64,000 nt of DNA from Triops longicaudatus (lineage: Eukaryota; Arthropoda; Branchiopoda; Notostraca; Triopsidae), in NCBI GenBank assembly GCA_022885665.1, contig JAGQDJ010000049.1:868502-932501 (forward strand). The letters run 5' to 3'. The notes beneath the pieces were generated by a model. The model searched no databases and was not told the DNA's origin. It saw nothing but the letters and a program-made list of their open reading frames with translations. The position numbers and the translations under genes were made by a program. This document shows positions 27,351 to 37,783 of this stretch, piece by piece; the stretch's first letter is position 1, and each line of letters opens with the position of its first letter.

Positions 27351-28711
27351 TTGCCTTAAGCTATTATTATATTTTTACTCTATTTTTAATTGTCGTTTCT
27401 TTTAAATTTAAAGTTCTATGCAAAAAAAAAATCGCTTTCTCACTCACTTATTAATTTCGCTTAACTTTTAATTTTCATTGCGTGCCATTTTTATCCGTGA
27501 ATTTAGGAAGTTGTAAACCCACTAGTAACTCGTACGAAAAGCAAACAGTTGCGCAACCGGGTCCATTCTTCTCCATTAGCTTGCTCGAGGCTCGTCAGAA
27601 CTGACCGAAATCTGTCCAAGTACACCCTTACAAGAAAGTCCTATTTTCCATAGAAACAAAAAATAGTTTCAAATTTAATTTTTGAAAGGAAGCAGCTTTT
27701 TCGTAGCTTTTTACTTGTACCGCGTTCACTAAAGCTGGGAAACAGACTCCACGTTTCAACTTTCGACATTTGTTCGCAGCTTCTCTGACGTGGTTCAATG
27801 CTTGGCGTATTGAACGCAGCTTTCACTTTGCATGCAAGATTTTAAAACTCATAGGATACTGGTTATTGTTCTCTACCTGTGGTTATGTTTTCGTGCAATT
27901 TCTGAGGGCACACGAGCTTCAACTGCTTTGATCTGATGAATACGTTTATTAAATTACTGCATACAGCAGTGAAAACTCATTTGTAGGCTTCGAACTCTGT
28001 AGCATTTCTTCCCTTGTGCAAGGTTTCGCACGAAATACACAGTCTTTCATAGGCGAAGGGTGAATAGGACATTAGAAATCATGTACGGTGGCGTTTTATA
28101 GTGAAATTTTCTATAGCCAGTATCGTTCACAGTTGAATGTAGGCCTGTTGAGCTCAATAGGGTATCAATCCGTTGCCAAACGCCTAGTAACTTGCGTAAT
28201 AGCTGCCTTAAGGGCGGATGGTAAGATTCCTTAATTGATTTCAGTTCTCGAAAATACTTGAACTTCCATTTCGAAAAATTGTTTTGGAAATTACTCGTAT
28301 TCTCTTGTGTCTTTGCGGTATTTGGTTGCTGGTATTTGTTATAGAATTAATTTTTAAAAATATTATATAGAAGTACGCATTTATTTGGGCTGTAAGATCA
28401 ACAGTTATTACTCTTGTTCTTACTTTTTAACTGTTAGTATTTTATATGTGTTAATATGTGTTAATAATATTTTTTGTGTGTTTCGATCGATCAAGGTTCA
28501 TCCGGATGTCACGTGGAAGGCGAACAAGAGGACACGGCAGCCCTGGAATTTAGGCTTTATGGAAATAAAAAGGGAAGTGGGCATTCTAGAAGACTCAAAA
28601 TCCTATTTTGGGCGTGTCTTCTAGTGTCTTTCTGTAATTAATTCACCCTGTTTTATGTACTGGCCGAAACCGTCTGGTTCATTTTTTTAAACTAACTACG
28701 TTTGGTCGTAG
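27351..28711. other. AT-rich spacer between repeats
   Basis: No supported gene. One stretch at 28499-28623 follows an acceptor-like AG and stays open in two frames, but matches no family I know. An 11-bp unit (ATATGTGTTAA) is tandemly doubled near 28444-28465. Confidence 0.5.
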
Positions 28712-28712
28712 G

Positions 28713-28776
28713 TTTTCTAGTCTGTTATTCTTCCATAATCGCTTCTTTTTCTAGTCTGTTATTCTTCTAATCGCTT
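28713..28776. repeat. Tandem duplication of about 31 bp
   Basis: TTTTCTAGTCTGTTATTC is followed by TTCCATAATCGCTT in copy 1 (28713-28744). It recurs as the same 18-mer followed by TTCTAATCGCTT in copy 2 (28747-28776). The copies differ only by a 2-bp gap and are separated by two bases. Confidence 0.85.
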
Positions 28777-29039
28777 AACGGGTGCTGTGTCGAACGGCTA
28801 AGCCTTATTTTCACACACTTGCACTCGAATTGCTGTGCGAAATATACTGATTGAATTAGAATACTGTTTTCTTGCTTAGCTTTACTAATTCTAATTCTTG
28901 GCTATGAGATGTGAAGTAGTGTTGTGAATTTGTGATTATTTTTATTCCTATTTTGTTTAATTGTGGGTTCATAAGTTCAATATCAATTTCCAGACGGCAT
29001 TCAAAGAGATTCTTATAATTTCAGATTCATCAATTGGAA

Positions 29040-29372
29040 TAATTTGATAACGTTCTGTACGTCGTAATATATTGCAATTTGCCTGAACCTTAAATATTGA
29101 CTATAGTATTTCATTTTGAACAAACTTCCTGCCAGAAAGAAGTCTAGAAATAATCAAAGAACAGTACTGTCACTGTAACAAGTTGCATAGGTAACATGCG
29201 TCTTGTAGTTCTTATATTTTAAACAACCGATTTGTATAAGAAGTTTTATGGCCGAGCGGTCTAAGTCCTGGACTTGGGATCGTGAGGTCGTGGGATCGAG
29301 TCCCCGTGTATAACGTTTGGTTTTTCAGAGGAAAAGCCTGTGACTAAGCCCTGTCCTGCTTTCTATGGTACC
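29040..29372 (+). repeat. tRNA-related dispersed repeat, copy B
   Basis: Same family as copy A, about 2 kb away and in the same orientation. The tRNA-like part (about 29245-29320) is better kept: box A TGGCCGAGCGGTCTAAG and box B-like GGGATCGAGTCCC. The ends GTTTTAT and GTATAAC could form an acceptor-like stem with one mismatch. The head resembles leucine/serine-type tRNAs, but the anticodon stem and T stem do not pair fully, so I call it a tRNA-derived repeat and not a gene. Confidence 0.7.
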
Positions 29373-30647
29373 TGGTATATCCCAATGTAATGGAATTGCC
29401 AAAAGTACCAGGGGAAGCAGGAGAGGGGATAGGAAAGGGTGAACGAGACCTCGAAAAGCATGATGCTGGCATCGTGCATCGCACTTTTTCCCATGTTATT
29501 CCTTATGGGATTTCAAACTTTTTGGCTCCTGAGACGCCCTCAGGGCATAATTCCATATTCAAGCTCAGTTTTCTCACTTATTTGAAGGGCTAGCGCAATA
29601 ATTCTTACAGATTCGGAATCCTCGCGTGGAGAGCAATAATTTCCGTACCTTAATTTACATACCCAAACATTCACATAATTGGCGTACGAAGCATAAACGG
29701 GCCACCTAAGAATAACGGACATCTTTGCCCATACTTGAAAACCGTTAAGGTTGTCAGAAACAAAAATTTACTGGCAAGGTTATGCCTACACCAAAGCAAG
29801 ATTAGGTGTTGATATTATTGCTGTTTTTTTTTACGAAATCTTCTGCATAATTCATCCCTATTACCGGTAAACGTCTTCCAGGTGGTCATACATTCAAAAC
29901 TGAGGCGTTGCCGTGCAGGTAATATAGTAATTGAAGTTCCATTATCTACAGTGCACTCTCAGTATTCATTCTTCTATCGTACAGCATAATTGTGTGAGGA
30001 CTCGATGCGTCCTGTAGCACAGTATACATGGTGAATTGGATTACGACAACTTTTACATGTATCGACAAGGTGATTACGTCACATTGTATATTGTATTTAC
30101 CGAATACTCTCGCTTAAGTTTCAGTAAGCATGAGTTCATTCATTTTAAATTGGATTGTACTGCACAATCGGAAGAACTTCCTCACGTACACGATGTCTGA
30201 ATGTGGAACATTTATAGTCTCTGTCGATGTCAGATTTTCATTCTTCTTCACATTTGAACCTCAATACCCATCCACATTAACAGCTTACCTACCTAAGATA
30301 CAGGTATAACTTTCTCCTAGACTTATACGATACTCGGTACTCTATATCTCTTTTTCTTTCTGAACAGCTGAACACACCGAATTCCAATACGACAACTTTA
30401 ACATGCAACATCAGCAACAGCATCAACATAAACTGTTAACTAGCCTTACACATCACACCAAAGGAAAGGAAGAAAACAGCCTGAAGAATCTTCTGACAAT
30501 TCTACGGACTGTGCCAAAGCTGCAATGGTTGAAGCCCACTTGCGCTCTTGACGCACTTTAGTAATGGTATCCCAACTTGAAAGTAAGGCACTGAAAAGTT
30601 GTTCTTTTGCTGCAACGTTTCAAGAAACTCAAAACCCAATTTCAGTG
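29373..30647. other. Spacer downstream of Mitf
   Basis: Probably contains the Mitf 3' UTR (minus strand) in its right part. No clear minus-strand AATAAA signal was seen close to the stop, and there is no other recognisable gene. Confidence 0.4.
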
Positions 30648-33600
30648 TTAGATTAGATCCATGGAATCCGGGCTCAGGTTATCATCATAACTATGAGGTG
30701 AAGAGGAACGACTGCCGTGGTGCCCGAAGTCTGACAAAAAGTTGACAGTGTTGGTACTTATTGCGCTTAACTGTGGCGACGGAGAGCTTAATAAGGGATC
30801 GCCATTGACGGGGTCACGTTGAGTGTGTGTGACATGAAGGCCATCCTCATCAATAAAATCTTCCAACGGAGCGTATGCTCCCAAACTGCTCGCCTCGCTT
30901 ATAACGTCAGGAATCTGTAATAAATAACTTCATTATTAGATACCTTTACCTCAGATTCTTGTGATATTTCTCGTACCCTTCGCAGATTGTCCTCAACAGG
31001 TTCCGTCTTGATTAGAGCATTCAAAGGGACTTGACCCATATCTTCCCATTGTAAATCTGAGGAAGCTGTAGTAGCTATTCCGTGAGCACGCGCTTGCAGC
31101 TCCATCTCCTAATGATGTTTCCATTAGTATGCCTCATTTGCCTTACGTTCAAGCGTGACAACTCACTTGAATTTTGATGAGAAGTTTTCGATTTTGTAGC
31201 TCCAACTGCTTATGTTTGGCTTCCAGAGCTAACAACCGCTCTCGGTCGAGCCGTAAACGCCGAATATATTCCACTGAGGCCTTTAGGATCCCTCCCTTGT
31301 TTTGCCGGATATCTCGGAAGTTTTCGAAATACCTAGTACTGTCATTGGAGTTGCGCTGCAGCTAAATTTTCTTGTAAAATTTTTTGGTTTCTACTCACGG
31401 ATCAGAGCCCTTGGGTAGGAGCGTTCCCAACTCCTTTATCCTGTCGTTGATGTTAAACCTTCTCCGCCGTTCAACTATAAAAATACACACAAAAGGGATT
31501 AATTTGATATTGTATAACTCTGAGTTTTTGGGTATAAATATGGTTTATCGTGATAAGAACTGTTCACATAAATACTTACTCATGTTGTGGTTATCTTTCT
31601 TTTGACGGTCTTTAGCCAGTGCTCGTAATTCATTCTCGGTGATGGGCATTCCATGTAATTCCGTGGGTGTATTAGACCCGGACGCTATACCCAAATCCGC
31701 GAGTGGACTGCTTTCGTTCGCCCTGTGCCGCATGGAGCTGTGGTGAGCAGGCGAAGCGTTGTAAGATGACGATGAAGAAACTAACAAAGTTCCATGACCT
31801 GACGAGGTCAAGGCACTGTTGGTGCTGGCAGTAGTTGACGAAGTCGGAGTAGCCCCAGGGACCATTCCCAGCGTGAACAGCGTCTCGCTTGATACAGGCC
31901 CTACTTTAGATGTAGGAGAGGTCGGACTTGTCGGAGATCCCAGTGATAACAACTGTTCCATAAAATTAACGCTCGAACACATCTAAAAATAAACGATTAT
32001 ATATTGTTAACTCACTGCCATTTTTGCTATACGAACTGTTTACGATTTGCAAAATAAAAAAAAACACACAACAAGGTTTACCTCAGGATTGATTGCATTG
32101 GGCTCCACGAGTTTCATCCCCTCGCTGCCGTCTAACCCATCCAGGTTTAGGATTTCTTCCAGAAAGTCCTCTGCCTGTGTACAACAAGAAAAGTTAGCCA
32201 AAGAACGTCGTGCCCCCCCTTCACAAATCCACAAGTGGCCCCGCAAACGTGCGAGATGGTCTCACAAAACAAGTGAAAATCAGATCCGTTTCTCTGATTC
32301 TAGTACAAATACGGCCTACTTAAACCAAGTTTTCCTAGGATGTGCGGCAGGAAGTTACCTGGAAATGATAAGAACGAGTTGATACTGGAAATACAGGCAT
32401 GTTTCCCTGAGTATATCACAAGCCTTGCACTTATAGCTTTAGGATCACAATTCAGGTCTCGGGAAGGGAATTTCGCTTGGATTAAATGGTCGGTTTGATA
32501 AGGGTTTCGGGAGTCTGGCAAGCAGACCTGAAGCCGCTTATGAAGAAAATCCTGCGTCTTTTAAGAGGAAAAACGCTAAGCTGCCACGCGCGCTAAATGT
32601 TCGTTTCTTCGATTCGAAGACTAGAGAAATTGCATATTCTCCCAAAGGGTGCCTCAGCGGAAAGTTTCTACAACACGACAGAGTTCACTCACAGTGCGTG
32701 ACTTTCTTTGGGAAAAAGAAACACAAGCAGTTTTCGTCCAGCTTCTCTTCAAGAAGTTTGAATGACGGCTTTGATAATTGATACACAATTCTACTACGAA
32801 CTCAGCAAGCTTTTGTTAGAAAACTCTCTTTAACTGCTGCTTTTCGACTAACGCTTCCCAAGCAGTTAGTGACGCTTTCTAAATTACGTACGACACACGC
32901 CAAGGTGGTGGTCGGATGGCACAAGCAAATCTTCGATGCACTTGTTGTCCGGGACATGACAAGACTGAGATGTTTTGAAAAATAGGATTAACTGCGGAAC
33001 AGCACAGTAGTTTGGATTTTCAACTTGACGAGTTGTGAATGACGATTTTTCTGTTCGCGTGCCCGGCGTGCGACTCGTGTGTCATCTAGAGTACTAATTA
33101 TCCCTTAGGTCGCCTCGAGGAACTAATCAGAATATGTGGGTGCCTCACTGAAAATGTGCCACTAATGGGATAGCAATTGTGAGGAAAGGTACGGAGCCGC
33201 TTTTCCCCGAGAGATCCGTCAGTTCGTTGTGAGAAGGTTCTCTAAAAATTTCAATACACTCATTATGGACGGTATTAGTAGTCTACGCGAGATTTTGTGT
33301 CACGAGCGGCTAATGAGGTTGGGATTGGTTTAATGTGTGGTGCCATTGAGCTGAATCGGCAACACGGCACTTATAACTAAAAGAGTGCGTGAAAAGAATG
33401 TAATGCACTCCAGCCTCCAAGTTGACTGCTATCGGTCAAAGATGGAAGGTAATGTGTGCCCGTTCACCAAGTTGCAAAGCGACTGAAAGATAAATCTAAA
33501 GTACCTGTGCACAAAACTGGACGACCGTATGTGTAGTGTGAATAAGAAATGCAGCGACAGGCTAGGACAGACAAGTTAATCCTTCACGTCAAGACGCTTG

Positions 33601-36600
33601 TCCTTTTCTTGAGCTGTTTTAATTTTTGTGATGATATGCGCATGAAAAAAAGATGGTCCTTGGCAATCTACATTAAGTATCTTATCGTTTTTTTGGGGGT
33701 TCATGTAGAGATAACATGTAGATAAAAGTTAATAGTGGGCAAGACAATGCTGGAAATTCCTTATTAGAACGTATTTACGTAATATTTGACCAAGATTGTT
33801 TGCCCTCAAGAGCTCAGTTTCACCATTATGGACTTTGACACCAAAGTTTATGGATTAATTGCTAGCTACGAACTCAAAAAGCCTTAGCTCCGCCTAACGT
33901 AATGTGAACAGGGTATCCGTCTACAAACGCGTGTTCGATAACAAGTTAAGAACGCTTATACCTTGTTGTGTCTTCCAGACTGTTTGGACCAGCGCAGTTC
34001 GTCTTTGGTAAACACCGAGCCTAACCATACTTGATGAGGCATGAGCGCGATGTGAAAACTGAAAATGACGGGGAATGCGTGCGTTGGGACTAAATAATAG
34101 TACGATAATTTTTGTAGGGTTAACGTTTACAATCTAAGCCTATTGAGTAAAAGACAACACGTAAAACTAGGCAGAACCACTCCACACGTGTAGGCACATG
34201 GAGCAGGACTACAATCTGAATGCAAGGATTTGAAAGACAAAAGTTGGGATTCCGCAACCTCAGACTGAGCTGCTGATACACTAGCTTATCACTAGCAAGT
34301 CCTCTTGCTAGATAAATCATAAAACTTGAGTGAGACTTCACCGTGCTTTGAAAAAGACAAGGTCGAGATTCTGCTTGGTTCTACGTTGTTCATACATAGT
34401 ACATTATGTAAGACTTTCTATTGACAAATAAATATCCCGAAATTCCCCACGCGAGCGATACTGCACACTGGAAACGGTCATGCTGAGTCATTTACACCAG
34501 CTTCACGTACAACCATGCGGATTTTCAAGGAAAGAAACAAGAATGTACGTAAAACATGCCGTTTTTTCATACGAATGAAACAACGATGATGATGGCTTAC
34601 AAGACACCAAAATTTACTTTCGAAAGCGAAATTTCACTCGCAAACCTCGTGTGAAGGAAATGAATTGACAATGAGCAGCTATGCGAAACGTATACAGCAC
34701 TCGTCTTTATCCCTCCTTTTCCGCTCTAGAGTTCCTTCTTACGCTATAAGATACTCTGCAAGATGCCTCTGCAACTTGGGTCGAACTCTACGCCTTTCGC
34801 AGGGGCGCGACAATCAATATTAGGAACGGCGCAGGCGACGCTGACGCTTTTCGACCCCACTGATGCCAAGCAATGGTCGATGGCTCTGTTTAATAGTTGC
34901 CCAATACACAAGCACGATTTCCGCTGACTTTACTTGCTCTTTAGCGCTAGGTACGTTTAGTTCACAATCCTCATCTTCCTTGGGTCCTTACACACTCCCT
35001 TTCTAAACTCGCATTGGGGTACCTAAATCGTCATAGTTTGCATAGTGATACGTTGGCTGCATGTGCTACGCTGATTCCGAATGTTATTTGCTCTGATGGG
35101 CATTTAGGTGACCAAGCACGTTGTTTTCAAAATGCGCTTCAAGGCAGCATAATCTCGCTTTTTCCTCCTCGTTTCTTTCGGTAAAATTTGCATATGTGTG
35201 ATGTTTTTAAACTCATGAAATTTTCTTTAGGGATCATTTTCTAATTCGGTTTAAAGTTCTCACCTTGGGAGGTGGGCGGTCAGGTGCCGAGGCTGATACA
35301 ATTCTACCTTGTTCCGAACATTGCCTTTTAGGTTGAGGTGAGGCCCGTCTTTGACTTTGCAAAACGTGATAGAGAGTAGGATTCTCTAGTCGGCTTGCAC
35401 CCTGCGAACAAAAGAAAAGGTCAGAATATTGGATATTACTGATTTTCGCGCGAAAGACAACAGACATGGCTACCTGCCAAGTTTGAGGAAACCCAGATAA
35501 CAGAGGCGTGGCTTTCGGGCAAATGGGTATGCTGCTTGGCGTGAGGTCTTCGCTCCTCGAGCCTGTACTTTTCCTTGACCCTTCTCTTCGCTCTTGTTCG
35601 ACAATTTGGTCTCGCATTAGTTGCTGCTTCAGTTGCGTTCTTGACGTCACATTAGTTGTCTTAAGCGTCGGCGGTCTACAAGGTGAAACGTAAGAGTGAT
35701 ATGCCTTTTTTCTCTAGCTGGTAGATTTTTTTATCGCACAATAAAAAAGACCGATTGTCCAACACTACAGGACTAAGACTAAAAAACGTTCAAGAAATTT
35801 GTCAATAGCTTTCGCAAGCTATAATTTTATGCACTGTAGCTAGTTTGGCTTCGCATATACCAGCAAGCAATCTTCCAATCAACTAGGTTAATAGCTATCT
35901 TATTATTAGCTTACGTTTTCAGATCAGTTGATAGCGATATTTTGGTCGGGGGATGTTTAGTAGCGACATGCTGCACTGCTAAGCACTCTTAAAATATTAT
36001 CAACTCAAGTTTTTTTCCTACCCGCCAATGCGAGGAGGTCGACCCGTAATTTGACCTTCATTGTGACTTCTATCTCTCCATTGCCATTTCTTGTCAAATG
36101 AGTTATCATGTTGCTGCACGTCCATGTCTCTGTCAATTATAGAAGGATCCGCTTCAAGGATAAGAGCTAGTTCGTCATCAATTCCTCGTTCAACCAAGCC
36201 CAACGGATACGAACTCTTATCGGGTGCAAAACATGCTCCTTCAAATCGTGACACGCCCCCTGAGCTTTTCCTCGCTGGACTGAAGGAGTCATGGGAGTGG
36301 GTCGGACTTCCGTGGGAGGCCCATGAGGAGGCGGGACTAACTTGGCGCGAAGCTGAGGGTGAAGCTTGTGGCGTCTGAAAAGGCGTACTATAAGGACTCA
36401 AAGTAGCGCCGTAAACAGAGGCTGTTACTGTCAAGTGGGCGTGGCCAGCTGGGGTGGGCGGTTGGCAATGCAACGTTTGTAATTTGGGGTGTGAATACGG
36501 AGGAGGTGGAGGACGCCATTGGTTCCAGTTTTCTTCCTCGTCAGGCAAACTTGAGCTCATATCACTTAAATCCATGGGTTCCTTTTTAACGTTAGCGATA

Positions 36601-36626
36601 TCAATGACGAATGCTGGCGAGATCAT
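30648..36626 (-). CDS. Mitf: Mitf/TFE-family bHLH-leucine zipper transcription factor
   Basis: Orthologue-type of MITF/TFEB/TFE3, which activate lysosome and autophagy genes under Rag-mTORC1 control. Nine exons with matching phases give 702 aa: 36626-36022, 35675-35474, 35401-35264, 32174-32082, 31982-31580, 31474-31399, 31332-31167, 31108-30950, 30914-30648. Residues 212-232 carry TSRTQLKQQLMRDQIVEQER, the family's conserved N-terminal block (the Rag-binding region in TFEB). The basic region and helix 1 (about 470-500) read MIERRRRFNINDRIKELGTL, then helix 2 (NKGGILKASVEYIRRL) and a zipper ending KIQEMELQARAHGI (about 535-568). Two lysine-glutamate SUMO-type motifs, VKKEP and IKTEP, flank the core. 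The Ser/Pro-rich first exon is large. Intron 3 is about 3.1 kb; the others are short. The ATG follows an in-frame TGA seven codon-lengths or less upstream, but extra 5' exons remain possible. It is head to head with RASSF. Confidence 0.93.
32175..35263 (-). other. Long intron 3 of Mitf
   Basis: A 3.1-kb intron in a gene whose other introns are short. It separates the exon ending PPPK from the exon starting AEDFLEEILNLDG. I see no gene or repeat inside. In vertebrate MITF the 5' part of the gene carries alternative promoters, so an internal promoter here is possible but not shown by the sequence. Confidence 0.6.
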
Positions 36627-37783
36627 TTTTTTTCACAATGTCCCTAGGCGAAAGTTTATGATTTCCGCGTAAGTAATTTCCACACATGCAAAAAGGCATG
36701 AAGGCTTGTTTTTGTAAGGATTTAGAAAAGAAACGACTGAGCTAAGATGGTCACGGAAGAAATTGAACGAGTTAGGTGCACTTAGCGTCGCGACGCTCCT
36801 CTCACTACGATTTGGCTAGGGGGCTAGGAACCCAAGGCAAGAAAAGCATGAAGACGGAGTCCCATCTTTGGCCGCCTGCCCGGCTGCCCATCACAAATGA
36901 GCAGGGAACGTGAGTTCGCATGAAATCAACCTTGCCATTTCATCAAAGAGGATACAGTTCTCCAATATCCTTAATTAGACTTTTTTTTCGCTCTTCGAGC
37001 CGTTACAGCGCAATAGAGAACTCTTTTAAGTGTGGCAAACGAGAGCTATGAATTGTGTCTACAAGTGGGAGTGAAAGCCTGATTGAGTTCGGAACGAAGA
37101 GTAAGCGAACAAGCGTTCAAGTTTTTTGGCCATGGCCATAAGAGGTCTGGAAGATGGGTGCTGATCTATTTTGGGTGGGAAAATGCGATTTGAAATAGCG
37201 CCAGCATGCTTTAGAGGTCGTCGAGGGGAAGACCGACAGGTCCTTCATGTGGGCGGAGTTTGTGTTGAAGTTCATCTTTCTTTTATTTTATCGGGCTGTG
37301 CCAGGTTTTCGGAACCAATATTTCATTATTTACCTTCCGCTAAGAATACCAACTGACTCAGACGTTTCGTCTCGGAATGTTTTGGTGGTGTAACTTTGAT
37401 ATCTGAGTGACTTTTATTTCCGGTTTCGTTTATTTTTTCCTTCTGGCTTGCCTCTGTAACAGGTGCGTTCACGTGCTGTGGAATGCGTCTTCTTGGGTAA
37501 CCGAAAGATATAGTCAGAGCGAGCATGTAAATGGTGTAACCTTGGCGACGTTGGGAGCCTCCAAGAATAAGAGAACACTGCCTAACCTTCCCAAGGCTTT
37601 TCACCTCCGTCATGACATCACGTTTTGTTCATAGCCCAGACGATAATTACCATAAATTGACGGCTTGGATACAAGTACACTATATTCTCAGAGTTTACCT
37701 AGCGTTCAACTAGACCAAGTTTCTGACGAGGCATTGATCGCTCGAAAAAGGGGTGGTCTTTGTGGACGCCTTTGCGGAAACTC
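36627..37783. promoter_or_regulatory. Shared head-to-head upstream region of Mitf and RASSF
   Basis: The two start codons point away from each other across about 1.16 kb, so this stretch must hold the RASSF proximal promoter and, if Mitf has no upstream exon, the Mitf promoter as well. No TATA box stands out. An E-box core CACGTG lies near 37470. No other coding sequence is supported. Confidence 0.45.

Noticed and set aside
28499..28623. Extra exon of the MIOS fragment or of a ribosomal protein
   Set aside because: The resemblance is limited to a few basic residues and no reading frame fits a known family over more than about 15 residues.
29245..29320. Functional tRNA gene
   Set aside because: The box A and box B-like sequences are good but the anticodon and T stems do not pair, and the surrounding sequence is a repeat shared with 27 kb.
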